Positions 8,988-17,956 of a stretch of DNA of 33,897 nucleotides are shown piece after piece. The translations under genes were made by a program, and so were the position numbers. Within the stretch, counting starts at the first letter, position 1. Every line of letters begins with the position of its first letter. The notes beneath the pieces were generated by a model. The model did no database searches. It was not told the origin of the DNA and worked only from the letters and a program-made list of their open reading frames with translations. This DNA is from an uncultured Pseudomonadota bacterium (GTDB taxonomy: Bacteria > Pseudomonadota > Gammaproteobacteria > UBA6186 > Azoamicaceae): NCBI GenBank assembly GCA_902827015.1, contig CADEGZ010000008.1:1-33897 (forward strand). The letters are read 5' to 3'.

Positions 8988-9907
8988 TCATTGTTGGTCT
9001 GGGGGTGCAAGGCAACAAGCGTCGAGAATTTGCTGGGAAAGATTGTGTAGCTTCTGTTGATCCTATTCATCAAGGTGCTGATTATAAAAGATTGGAAGGT
9101 GTTCCCTTATCACTTTATGATGCAGCTCTGTTATGTGTGCCCGACGAGCCTAAAGTAGAATTAATTTCTTATCTATTAAACAATCAAAAGCATGTTCTGG
9201 TCGAAAAGCCTTTATGGTCGTATGATGATGAGGATATTAAATATCTTGAAACACTAGCGTGTTCTAAAAAGACTGTTTGTTATACTGCTTATAACCATCG
9301 TTTCGAGCCGCATTTCATTAGGATGCGAAATCTTATTGCTTCCGGCGTATTAGGTGAAGTTTATCATTGTCGATTTTTTTATGGTAATGGCACAGCGCGT
9401 CTGGTGCAAGGATCTGCCTGGCGAGATAAAGGTGCCGGTGTATTACCAGATCTAGGGTCGCATTTGTTAGATACGGCGGTTTTTTGGTTTGGTACTTTGA
9501 AAGGGAAATTTTCTATTGTGTCAAGTCGTTGTTTTGAAAATCGTGCGCCAGATCATGTTGTTTTTACAAGCCAAAACATTAAACCGCAGCTTGAAATGGA
9601 AATGACATTATTATCTTGGAAGAATCATTTTACTTGTGATGTATGGGCAGAAAAAGGATCTGCGCACATATCTTCTCTTTGTAAATGGGGACCAACAACC
9701 TTTACGTATCGAACAAGAATACTGCCAAGTGGACCACCTCCAGAAGAATCGGTTACTTTGGTGCAATCCGATCCAACCTGGGCAGCCGAATACAGGTATT
9801 TTAAAGAGTTGTGTGAAAACGGAGCTCAAACAGATTTGTCTCAAGATCTCTGGTTGAATCGTACGTTACGTGAATTAAGCAATGTAACAATAAAGGAGCT
9901 TTGCTAA
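8978..9907 (+). CDS. Gfo/Idh/MocA-family oxidoreductase
   Basis: 309 residues. The N terminus holds an NAD(P)-binding GLGVQG (7-12); the EKP triad (76-78, in LVEKPLW) that supplies the catalytic Lys of the family is present, followed by YNHRFEPHF and a later LPDLGSHLLD segment. Members oxidise or reduce a hydroxyl or keto group on sugars, often nucleotide sugars in glycan clusters (for example WlbA/WbpB types). The start lies 10 bases inside the preceding kinase gene, and the next gene begins immediately after its stop, so it is operonic. It likely makes or consumes a keto-sugar intermediate. The substrate is not determinable. Confidence 0.88.
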   Translation: MRVVIVGLGVQGNKRREFAGKDCVASVDPIHQGADYKRLEGVPLSLYDAALLCVPDEPKVELISYLLNNQKHVLVEKPLWSYDDEDIKYLETLACSKKTVCYTAYNHRFEPHFIRMRNLIASGVLGEVYHCRFFYGNGTARLVQGSAWRDKGAGVLPDLGSHLLDTAVFWFGTLKGKFSIVSSRCFENRAPDHVVFTSQNIKPQLEMEMTLLSWKNHFTCDVWAEKGSAHISSLCKWGPTTFTYRTRILPSGPPPEESVTLVQSDPTWAAEYRYFKELCENGAQTDLSQDLWLNRTLRELSNVTIKELC

Positions 9908-11167
9908 ATGTTTATTGGATTTGCGGGTATGACACATCTTGGGATTAATTCTTTAGTTGCAACTGCAGAGCGTGGCTTTAAAGTGATTGGTTTTGATCAA
10001 GACCCTCATATTATTGTACAGCTAAAACAACAAGATCCAGTAGTTGTTGAGCCACAGTTACCTGAATTAATAGAGAAGAATTCTGAAAAAATAAGTTTTA
10101 CCTCGCAAATTAAGGATTTGTTTCAATGTGATATTGTTTATATTTCACCGGATGTACCAACGAATGACAATGGGCAAAGTGACTTAAGTGGGATCCAATC
10201 TCTGATTAGAGAAGTTGTGCAAAGTTTGAATTCTAAAGCGATATTAGTTATTTTGTGCCAGGTCCCACCTGGATTTACTCGGCAACTTTCTTTTCCAAAG
10301 GATCAACTTTATTATCAGGTTGAAACGCTTATCTTTGGACGAGCGGTTGAAAGAGCACTCTATCCTGAGCGTTTTATTATAGGTTGTGCGGATCCCAAAC
10401 AAGCATTGCCGACACCGCTGCGTACTTTGTTGGAAACTTTTAAGTGCCCTATTTTATCAATGCGCTATGAGAGTGCTGAATTAGCAAAGATTTCTATTAA
10501 TTTTTGTTTGGTTGCTTCTATTAGTGTTGCTAATACATTAAGTGAAGTTTGCGAAAAGATTGGTGCTGATTGGTCTGAAATTGTACCTGCATTAAGGTTA
10601 GATAAAAGGATTGGGCAATTTTCTTATTTATCGCCAGGTTTAGGAATTGCAGGTGGTAATTTAGAGCGTGACTTAACAACTGTTTTAGAATTATCACAGC
10701 ACTATGGAACAGATACAGGTGTTGTATCTGCTTGGATAAAAAATAGCCAATATCGGCGAGATTGGGTGTTACGGTTACTGCACAAAGAGCTGTTAGCTAA
10801 AAAAAGTGATCCTATCATTGCAGTATTAGGCCTTGCCTATAAGGAAAACACTCATAGTACAAAAAATTCTCCTTCTTTGGCGCTAGTAGGATCTTTAACT
10901 TCATATCGAGTTAAGGTTTATGACCCAGTCGTTTCGCCGACCATTATTCCGAATGTTGAAGGTGTTCTTTCAGCTGAAGAGGCTGTAAAAGGTGTTGACG
11001 CCTTAGTGATTATGACACCTTGGGCAGAATTTAAGAATTTAGCTTTGTCCACCTTAGAAAGTATGAGGGGTCGCCTGATTATTGATCCCTATCAGGTATT
11101 AGATACCAGTCTTTTAGAAAATTTAGGATTTCAATATTTAACTTTAGGAACAAGTGTTTTATGTTAA
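9908..11167 (+). CDS. UDP-glucose/GDP-mannose dehydrogenase-like protein lacking the catalytic Cys
   Basis: 419 residues with the layout of nucleotide-sugar 6-dehydrogenases: N-terminal Rossmann domain (GFAGMTHLG), central helical domain (AELAKISINFCL, keeping the family Lys and Asn), and C-terminal domain with VLGLAYKENT and YDPVV. Family members oxidise C6 twice through a thiohemiacetal on a Cys within a GG-x-C-x-x-KD type motif. Here that place reads GGNLERD (G249-D255), with Asn251 (codon 10658-10660) where Cys is expected. The NPEFLREG segment is also missing (VETLIFGRAVER instead). Either chemistry stops at the first oxidation, a different reaction is done, or the protein is inactive in classical terms. 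The gene is intact and tightly packed in the operon. Confidence 0.85.
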   Translation: MFIGFAGMTHLGINSLVATAERGFKVIGFDQDPHIIVQLKQQDPVVVEPQLPELIEKNSEKISFTSQIKDLFQCDIVYISPDVPTNDNGQSDLSGIQSLIREVVQSLNSKAILVILCQVPPGFTRQLSFPKDQLYYQVETLIFGRAVERALYPERFIIGCADPKQALPTPLRTLLETFKCPILSMRYESAELAKISINFCLVASISVANTLSEVCEKIGADWSEIVPALRLDKRIGQFSYLSPGLGIAGGNLERDLTTVLELSQHYGTDTGVVSAWIKNSQYRRDWVLRLLHKELLAKKSDPIIAVLGLAYKENTHSTKNSPSLALVGSLTSYRVKVYDPVVSPTIIPNVEGVLSAEEAVKGVDALVIMTPWAEFKNLALSTLESMRGRLIIDPYQVLDTSLLENLGFQYLTLGTSVLC

Positions 11168-12045
11168 AGCATGTAAATGAAAAACCAATACATCCTTCAC
11201 GAGTGATTGTATTGGGATCTCAAGGGTTTGTTGGAAGTCATGTTATTCGAGAATTAGTCACTATTGGAATAAATGTCCTTGGTCTTTCTAGAAACCAAGT
11301 AAACCTTTTAGACAGTGAGGCAACATCGAATTTATTGAAGTATTTAAGGCCAGAAGATGCTTTGGTTGTTGTCTCTGCTTTAGCACCTTGTAAAAATAAT
11401 AGCATGTTAGTTGATAATTTAAAAATGGTACAGGCTCTTGGTGCTGCTTTAGAGAAAACCACATTATCACAAGTTGTTTATATCAGTTCCGATGCAGTTT
11501 ATGCAGATGAAGTTGTGCTTGCGACGGAATCATCAAATGTGCAACCTTCTACGCTGCATGGCATGATGCATAGTGCCAGGGAATTGATGTTAAAAACTGT
11601 AGTGGGTAAAACACCTTTTGCCATTTTACGTCCAAGTCTCTTATATGGTTTAAGTGATCCTCATAATGGTTATGGACCGAATCGTTTTCGGCGCTTAGTG
11701 GAAGAAAATAAAACGATTACTTTGTTTGGGGAGGGAGAAGAAAAACGCGATCATATTTTTGTGGAAGACGTCGCTAAAATTGTCTCGTTGGTACTTCAGC
11801 ATCGCAGTCAAGGGATTTTGAATATTGCAACCGGGGGATCTTATTCATTTCGAGAAGTTGCAGAGATGTTGGTATCGCAGTCGGGTAATTCCATTCAAGT
11901 GCAAGGAACATTACGTCAAAATCCAATTACGCATAGACATTTTGATATTACCAATTGTTATAAAGCGTTTCCACATTTTCATTATACCTCTTTGAAGGAA
12001 GGCATTTTTCAGATGATGTGTAATAGAATTATGGAAACTGCTTGA
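11161..12045 (+). CDS. SDR-fold NAD-dependent sugar oxidoreductase/epimerase, atypical active site (copy 1)
   Basis: 294 residues, overlapping the preceding gene by 7 bases. Rossmann motif GSQGFVGSH near the N terminus and an ISSDAVYAD serine segment identify an extended/atypical SDR. The usual YxxxK dyad is altered: the aligned place reads H133-G-M-M-H137, so Tyr and Lys are both replaced by His. Later LFGEGEEKRDHIFVEDVA is typical of substrate-side nucleotide-sugar SDRs. It is a clear relative of the SDR at 12722, which keeps the Tyr but also has His for Lys; the two flank a methyltransferase. The function is presumably keto-sugar reduction or epimerisation, but the missing dyad makes the chemistry uncertain. 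Confidence 0.83.
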   Translation: MLKHVNEKPIHPSRVIVLGSQGFVGSHVIRELVTIGINVLGLSRNQVNLLDSEATSNLLKYLRPEDALVVVSALAPCKNNSMLVDNLKMVQALGAALEKTTLSQVVYISSDAVYADEVVLATESSNVQPSTLHGMMHSARELMLKTVVGKTPFAILRPSLLYGLSDPHNGYGPNRFRRLVEENKTITLFGEGEEKRDHIFVEDVAKIVSLVLQHRSQGILNIATGGSYSFREVAEMLVSQSGNSIQVQGTLRQNPITHRHFDITNCYKAFPHFHYTSLKEGIFQMMCNRIMETA

Positions 12046-12046
12046 T

Positions 12047-12703
12047 ATGGCTGAAATTGATCTGCTTTGTTCTTTACCTAAAACGAAACGCAATGTTCAG
12101 ATGCGTTTAGAAGGGAAAAATCCTGAAGTTATTGCCATTGCAAAACAATATGGGCAAATGTATTTTGATGGGCCACGTGAATATGGTTATGGTGGTTATC
12201 GTTATGATGGTCGTTGGATCCCTGTTGCACAGGATATTATTGAGCATTTTCAATTAAAGCCTGGGGATCGCGTATTAGATATAGGTTGTGCCAAAGGATT
12301 TTTGATAAAAGATCTTATAAAGGTATGCCCAGGGTTAGAAGCCTTTGGCATTGATGTTTCGGAATATGCTTTGTTACATTGTGAACCGGAGGTTATTGGT
12401 CGTCTTCATTTAGGGAGTGCAGATAAACTTCCATTTCCCGATAATAGCTTTCATTGTGTATTGGCCTTAAACACGCTCCACAATCTTAATCGCGAAAGGG
12501 TAATCTTAGCATTAAAGGAGATCCAGCGGCTTTCTCAAGGTAGGGCATTTGTGCAGGTGGACTCCTATTATACGCCGCAACAAAAGGAAATTTTTGAAAG
12601 TTGGGTTTTAACTGCTGAATTTTATGATTATCCCGAGGATTGGATCAAAGTTTTTAATGAAGCAGGTTATACAGGCGATTATTATTGGACTATCATAGAA
12701 TAA
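12047..12703 (+). CDS. Class I SAM-dependent methyltransferase
   Basis: 218 residues. Motif I VLDIGCAKG lies at about 76-84, an acidic LPFPDNSFHCVLALNTLHN stretch follows, and the N terminus has the GYGGYRYDGRW segment (about 47-57), seen in methyltransferases of polysaccharide clusters. It should transfer a methyl group from SAM to the operon's sugar or nucleotide sugar in the cytosol; O- versus C-methylation cannot be told. It starts one base after the previous stop and lies between the two paralogous SDR genes, suggesting the three act together on one intermediate. Confidence 0.85.
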   Translation: MAEIDLLCSLPKTKRNVQMRLEGKNPEVIAIAKQYGQMYFDGPREYGYGGYRYDGRWIPVAQDIIEHFQLKPGDRVLDIGCAKGFLIKDLIKVCPGLEAFGIDVSEYALLHCEPEVIGRLHLGSADKLPFPDNSFHCVLALNTLHNLNRERVILALKEIQRLSQGRAFVQVDSYYTPQQKEIFESWVLTAEFYDYPEDWIKVFNEAGYTGDYYWTIIE

Positions 12704-12721
12704 AATAGATTTGAGGATATT

Positions 12722-13624
12722 TTGTTAGAGCACTACCAACAAGAACCAAAAAAACCTAAAAGAGTTGTAATAGTAGGGGCAAGTGGGTTTGTAGGTTCAA
12801 CACTTCTTGAATCGTTGAAATTAAACCAAATTCCTACTTTAGCTCTATCAACCAAACATATTGATCTTACAGAAGAAAATAAAAATGAAGCGCTTGTTCA
12901 TCTTCTGCAACCCGAAGATGCAATCGTTGTATTGGCAGTTCAAAAACCAAATAGAACCATGGATCCGGATGCTTTTATTAATAATATTAAAATTGCAAAA
13001 AACTTTTGTTTAGCAGTTCAGCAGGTAGGTTGTACACAAGTGATCTATTTTAGTTCTGATGCGGTTTATTCTTTTAAGGATGAACTTATTTCTGAAAATA
13101 GCCTGGCCGCACCTACTACATTATATGGAACCATGCATTTAACTAGAGAAATGATATTTCGAGATTTTTTGACAAAAATTCCTGTGACCATTGTTCGTTC
13201 CACTCAGATTTATGGCCCTACAGCAAATCATAATGCATATGGTCCTTGTAGAATGTGCCGATCAGCAATAAAGGAAGGTAAAATTGCAATATTTGGGAGG
13301 GGAGAAGAGCGAAGGGATTTCATTAGCATCCAAGATGTAGTGCAATTAACAATGCTTTTATTGCAACATCGTAGTAGCGGTCTTGTTAATTTTGCAACGG
13401 GGCAGTCTGTTTCTTATGCTTGTCTTGCAGATAACATTAATACTATTTTAGGCAAAAAGCTAACATTAGAGTTCCTTCCACGCCAAGAAGCAATCACTCA
13501 CCGTGTGTTTGATATAACAAGTATCGTGCGGGCATTCCCTGGTTTTAGATTTTTGGATTTAGAAGAAGGCATTCAACAGTTCTTAAAGTGTATAACTAGT
13601 AATGATGGGATCATCACCGATTGA
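12722..13624 (+). CDS. SDR-fold NAD-dependent sugar oxidoreductase/epimerase, atypical active site (copy 2)
   Basis: 300 residues, starting at TTG with GAGGA (12713-12717) just upstream; no ATG is available near this place. Rossmann motif GASGFVGS, FSSDAVYS serine segment, and the active-site stretch Y135-G-T-M-H139 where the family Lys is replaced by His. It parallels the SDR at 11161 along its length (shared RVxVxGxxGFVGS, LxPEDAxVV, FGxGEExRD and LLQHRSxG segments), so the pair arose by duplication with the methyltransferase between them. It is the last gene of the packed operon; a 224-base gap follows. It likely reduces or epimerises a keto-sugar nucleotide, specificity unknown. Confidence 0.83.
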   Translation: MLEHYQQEPKKPKRVVIVGASGFVGSTLLESLKLNQIPTLALSTKHIDLTEENKNEALVHLLQPEDAIVVLAVQKPNRTMDPDAFINNIKIAKNFCLAVQQVGCTQVIYFSSDAVYSFKDELISENSLAAPTTLYGTMHLTREMIFRDFLTKIPVTIVRSTQIYGPTANHNAYGPCRMCRSAIKEGKIAIFGRGEERRDFISIQDVVQLTMLLLQHRSSGLVNFATGQSVSYACLADNINTILGKKLTLEFLPRQEAITHRVFDITSIVRAFPGFRFLDLEEGIQQFLKCITSNDGIITD

Positions 13625-13738
13625 TCAAATTATCGGCGCATACACCACAACTTATTTTATTCTTAGCTGTTTGATTGTCTTGAAGAAGTTTTGGATCGAA
13701 TCAAAGTAAGTTAGTATGATAATTATGGTTAAAATAAC

Positions 13739-13766
13739 TTGCTATAGACAGCTCCTTTTTTATAAA
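13739..13766 (+). promoter_or_regulatory. Candidate promoter for the FkbM methyltransferase and membrane-protein genes
   Basis: TTGCTA (13739-13744) and TATAAA (13761-13766) with a 16-base spacer: 4 of 6 and 5 of 6 consensus matches. It lies in the 224-base gap after the first operon, about 80 bases before the FkbM start codon. This suggests that the membrane-protein genes form a second transcription unit. Confidence 0.45.
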
Positions 13767-13848
13767 ATGTAAGGCCTATTTATATACATCATATACATGA
13801 TAAGACTTGTTTACAGAATTCATTTTTTGGTGTATTTGCAGGAAATTT

Positions 13849-14667
13849 ATGATTAATTCATTGAAGTATCGTTTAGCCAAGCTTGTCGAAACTCACCCAT
13901 ATCCTTGGTTTGTGGCTTGGACTTTAATGCATAAGCTTACTTTTTTACTTCCACACGATAAGAGTTATTTTGCTTTACGGCATTTTTGCAGAGGATCTGA
14001 TAATCAGCTTTTTGTAGATGTTGGGGCTAATAGTGGCATTTCTGCTCTATCGTTTAGACGTTTAAATAAAGAAATTCCAATTTTTTCCATTGAGCCTAAT
14101 GTGTTACATGCCAAAAGTTTAGGAAAGTTTAGCAAACAACTGCAGCCATTTAATTACTTGTTGAAAGGTGTAGGTAACGAAGAGACAGAAGAAACTTTTT
14201 ACACGCCAGTGTACAAAGGGGTTGTATTGCACACATTTACTTCGTTTAGTGAGGAGCAGGTTCTAGAAGCAGTTCGCAAGAGTTTTGGTTCTAAAATAGC
14301 CGAGAAGACAATGATTAATAAATCGAATGCTCATATTATTTGCTTAGATCAATTAAAGTTAAAACCCAGTATCATAAAAATTGATGCGGAAGGGTTTGAT
14401 TATAATGTATTGTTGGGAGCTCAAAAAACTCTGGAGGTGGAGCGACCATTTTTAATGGTTGAAGCATGTCATAGTGATATTGAACGTTTTGATTTATTTT
14501 TTAAGAGCATTGGATTTGAAATGTTAAATTATCATTATGAAGTGAATGCATTTTCTCCTTATCATGTAAAATCTTTGAATTATATTAGTGGGAGTAGAAA
14601 TATTTTTGCGGTGCCGAGTGAAAAAATGAAACTACTTCCTATAAATCATAAGCAATTGTCAGCATGA
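13849..14667 (+). CDS. FkbM-family methyltransferase
   Basis: 272 residues from the ATG at 13849, chosen because CAGGAAA sits 5-6 bases upstream; an in-frame TTG at 13807 would add 14 residues but has no ribosome site. SAM-binding motif VDVGANSG at 56-63 with an SIEPN acidic strand end after it, and IKIDAEGFD (about 180-188), both hallmark FkbM segments. FkbM proteins O-methylate sugars or polyketides, and in glycan loci commonly a terminal or backbone sugar hydroxyl. Together with the methyltransferases at 12047 and 27211 it suggests a heavily methylated glycan. Confidence 0.85.
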   Translation: MINSLKYRLAKLVETHPYPWFVAWTLMHKLTFLLPHDKSYFALRHFCRGSDNQLFVDVGANSGISALSFRRLNKEIPIFSIEPNVLHAKSLGKFSKQLQPFNYLLKGVGNEETEETFYTPVYKGVVLHTFTSFSEEQVLEAVRKSFGSKIAEKTMINKSNAHIICLDQLKLKPSIIKIDAEGFDYNVLLGAQKTLEVERPFLMVEACHSDIERFDLFFKSIGFEMLNYHYEVNAFSPYHVKSLNYISGSRNIFAVPSEKMKLLPINHKQLSA

Positions 14668-14701
14668 TGTATTTTAAGTGTGATATAGGCCTTCAACTCC
14701 G

Positions 14702-17700
14702 ATGATCTTTAAAATTCGAAACAATTACCAAATCTGGAAACCGGAAACTAAGTTTTTTGTTTTTTTGGTAATTGGGTTAATGATGTCAATACTTTGGAAA
14801 TATGGTGAGAAGACAAATTTTATCCCTTGTGTCTCGGATTGTGGGGAAACTTTTGTTGCACAAAAACAAGTTAAGGATTTTCAATTATATGGTTTAAAGT
14901 ATGGCTTATTTCAAGATCACGCCACCTCTAATAATATTGATGCGCATCCTTTTTTATATACTCATAATGTCAGTATCCCTTCTATTGTCTTTCCCATATT
15001 AGATTGGTTAGGGGTCCAATCGTTTGTTGCAAAGCAATTTCTAACAGTTTTTGTTTTTGGCGCGGGCTTATTTTATATTTTTTTAGCGGCTTTTTATTAT
15101 AGCCGTTCTTATCTCGTGGCAATTTCGTTATTGATGTTCTTTTGTACCGATTACTATCACGTGTTTAGTTTTGGGTTAAACGCCCTAAGGGCATGGCATT
15201 GGTTATTATTGTTTGGATTATTATTTCATGGAGGAAGATATTTACTAGAACGAGATAAATTTCCTAAGTTAGATCGTATCATGCTTGCAGTATTTTCAAC
15301 TTTAGCATTTGGAATTGGGTATGATTTTTGGATAATTTGCTTATCTATTATAACAGTTCTAACAGCCGCAATTTTTTTTATGCGGCCAAAAAATGCCAGA
15401 ATTATACTGGTTGACTTTTTATTGATAAGCTTTTTTTTCTTTTTTCCTGTTTTTTTAAGGCAAATACATGTAGTGATAGTGTTGGGAGCTGATTTTTGGT
15501 ATAAAGATTTTTTTTATAGCGCAGCTATAAAAGTGCCATTTTTAAAAAAAATCATTCCTTTACCCTCCATGGAAGAAATAAATACATTTTATAATTTTCA
15601 TAATATTCTTCGGCCTCCAGCAACGCAGCATGCATCTTGGACAATCATAAAAGAAACATTTTTAGATATGTTTAAAAACATAATTATACCTTCCTTTGGT
15701 ACATTCAATATCTGGTGTTTTGCATTGGTTTCTGTCTTTATAAGTATGCTTTTTATATACGCTATTTTTAATTTCTTTAAAACTAAAATAGAGAGTTTAA
15801 ATAGTTCCCTCAAATCTAAGATAGAAAGCTTAAATGTTAAAACAAAATATATAGGGCGATTATCATTATTACTTTTATGGTTTGCTTCAGTTGAGGCTAT
15901 CGATGTTAGACTCGGTGGTCATTTGGGTTGGTTTTATCCGATTGGTTTTCTTATTTTTAGTATTATTTTGGTTGTAACTCCAAAAATTGAAATTCTAAAA
16001 ATCGTGATTTTTTTAAGCGATTTTGTTTCCAAGTATGCCAGAAATAATAAATATACCTCTGTTTTTTGGTCAGTTTTTTTGGCTTTCTCTTTAATGATTT
16101 CCTGGGGGTTTTTAAGTACAAACAGAGCAGTCTTATTAAGCAAAATGTATTTGGGGGTATTAATATTTTTTAGTGTGACATGGTTGTTTTTTAATAGGCT
16201 ACGTAAGTTTCAAGTAATAAATAAAGTAGAATTATTTTTGATAGATTATTTTAATTCAAAACTCAATTTTATAAGTACATCATTTGCGACCATAAAAAAA
16301 CAGTTGAAGATGCAAGATGATAACCTGGTTACTGATTTGGCAGCTAATTTTTCTTTAATTGTTGCGCCATTATTAGTAATTTCATTAAAGGTAATACAAA
16401 CTAAAGTTATCTCGAACTTTTTTTCCTTTAATATAATAGGACTATCCTTGCTTGCTTTTGCAATAAAGATTTTTTCATTTTTTAAAGGTAAAGATTACAG
16501 TTGGGCAAGAAATAATAGCAATGGCGTATTGCCAGATATGGGGCAGAGGTGGTTAGCTTTTTTAGTACTTTTTTTCCCAATTTTTTTCATATCTCTCATT
16601 TTAGTTGCACATAGTTCAACGTATCCAGTTTTATTTCAATATTCATTTTCTTATTTGTTAATTTTAACAACGTTTAATGCTCTATTAACAATAATATTTT
16701 TCTTAATATTGTATCCAAACCTTGTAACACCAGGGATAAAAAAAGCGCCACAGTTGCTATTAGAATGTTGCCTTAATATATTAAGAAAGTTTAAATTTTC
16801 GCTAAATTTTTACCCTTCTTTAACAGCAGGAAAAGTATTTCTTGAAAAAAATCAACTTCAAAATATTAATAGCTCTAATTCTTTACAGAATGGGTTAAAG
16901 TTATTTTTAATATTAACAATTGGTATAAGTATTGGACTTTTAGTTTTTGCTCCATTTTCATTGCATGTCTATTTAAAGCATCAATTTCCATTGTTGGCAG
17001 CACCCATACTTTTTGCAAAAACAATAATTTTTTCAGCTATAATCTTAATCTTTTTTAGATTTTTTTATAATCGTTTTAAAATGTGTTGGGTTGTTTTGGC
17101 ATTGGCAGTGTTTATTCTAGCTGATCATGTAATATTACAAATAAATAATGCCAATTACTTTAAACCAATTTCAACTTCTTGGATTTCAGCAATTGAAGCG
17201 AGAAAAAATGCAACTTTTGCGGTATCTTGGACTTCAGATTGTGTGGCTGCATATGCGAATAACTGGGTCGTTGGGCTTACTCCTGGCGTTGAACATAAAG
17301 TGGTTGAAAGGTTGAAGCAAGGTAAAAGACCTTTTGAGTTATCTGATTATTTTCTATTTGGTCAGCGTGATATTAAAAATAAAGAAAATCAATATTTAAA
17401 GCCGGATTATTGGTTATATTTTCCAGTTGAACAATCTAACCAATTTGATTCCCCTTCACCTGTTTGTCGTAAAGACTATATTTCTAATTTCTTGGATTTA
17501 TTTTCTTTTAATAAGTCCCCAAAGAAAAAATATTTTTATAATTTGAAAAGTAGCGAGGCGAGTGGAGTATTGAGCGGGCAATTATTAAATGCCAACGCAA
17601 GTGTCAGTAAAATTGAATTAATATCTCAAGAAGGAAAGGTTTTAAAGACTTTTGATTATAATTGTATCTATGGAACATTTACAACAACTTACTCTATGCC

Positions 17701-17956
17701 TGAAAATTATGATGATTCACCTGTAACTGTAGTCGCAACCTATAATGGTAGTAAGAAGGTTACGTTGTCGAAGTTCTATCTTCGAGATAACATGGGTATT
17801 ACACAAGAGATGATAAAAGGGATGATGCCTACTTTAAGACGTAAGCAAATGACAGTGGACGAAATAATTTCTACTAATCCAAATCTAACAATTGCCGAAC
17901 ACGGTTCTGATTACGTTATTTTTGATATGCGAAAAGTTTATGAGGAACTTCAATAA
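14702..17956 (+). CDS. Giant multi-pass membrane protein, GT-C-like, family copy 1
   Basis: 1084 residues with many hydrophobic segments, a charged middle linker, and a soluble C-terminal region from about residue 815. The first membrane segment (about 17-32) is followed by a loop FIPCVSDCGET, whose Asp46 and Glu49 align with D/E in the two other giant proteins of this window. The shared AHPFLYTH (about 81-88) and R163-A-W-H166 segments follow. An acidic pair in the first extracytoplasmic loop is the classic feature of GT-C glycosyltransferases using polyprenyl-linked donors, so a periplasmic glycosyltransferase or polymerase is a reasonable inference, but I do not recognise the family. The C-terminal region shares a KPDYWLYFP type segment with copy 2. 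The gene overlaps the next by one base (TAATG). The ribosome site is weak. Confidence 0.8.
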   Translation: MIFKIRNNYQIWKPETKFFVFLVIGLMMSILWKYGEKTNFIPCVSDCGETFVAQKQVKDFQLYGLKYGLFQDHATSNNIDAHPFLYTHNVSIPSIVFPILDWLGVQSFVAKQFLTVFVFGAGLFYIFLAAFYYSRSYLVAISLLMFFCTDYYHVFSFGLNALRAWHWLLLFGLLFHGGRYLLERDKFPKLDRIMLAVFSTLAFGIGYDFWIICLSIITVLTAAIFFMRPKNARIILVDFLLISFFFFFPVFLRQIHVVIVLGADFWYKDFFYSAAIKVPFLKKIIPLPSMEEINTFYNFHNILRPPATQHASWTIIKETFLDMFKNIIIPSFGTFNIWCFALVSVFISMLFIYAIFNFFKTKIESLNSSLKSKIESLNVKTKYIGRLSLLLLWFASVEAIDVRLGGHLGWFYPIGFLIFSIILVVTPKIEILKIVIFLSDFVSKYARNNKYTSVFWSVFLAFSLMISWGFLSTNRAVLLSKMYLGVLIFFSVTWLFFNRLRKFQVINKVELFLIDYFNSKLNFISTSFATIKKQLKMQDDNLVTDLAANFSLIVAPLLVISLKVIQTKVISNFFSFNIIGLSLLAFAIKIFSFFKGKDYSWARNNSNGVLPDMGQRWLAFLVLFFPIFFISLILVAHSSTYPVLFQYSFSYLLILTTFNALLTIIFFLILYPNLVTPGIKKAPQLLLECCLNILRKFKFSLNFYPSLTAGKVFLEKNQLQNINSSNSLQNGLKLFLILTIGISIGLLVFAPFSLHVYLKHQFPLLAAPILFAKTIIFSAIILIFFRFFYNRFKMCWVVLALAVFILADHVILQINNANYFKPISTSWISAIEARKNATFAVSWTSDCVAAYANNWVVGLTPGVEHKVVERLKQGKRPFELSDYFLFGQRDIKNKENQYLKPDYWLYFPVEQSNQFDSPSPVCRKDYISNFLDLFSFNKSPKKKYFYNLKSSEASGVLSGQLLNANASVSKIELISQEGKVLKTFDYNCIYGTFTTTYSMPENYDDSPVTVVATYNGSKKVTLSKFYLRDNMGITQEMIKGMMPTLRRKQMTVDEIISTNPNLTIAEHGSDYVIFDMRKVYEELQ

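Noticed and set aside
13807-13848. Upstream TTG start for the FkbM methyltransferase
   Set aside because: No ribosome site; the ATG at 13849 has CAGGAAA at proper spacing and gives the usual FkbM length.
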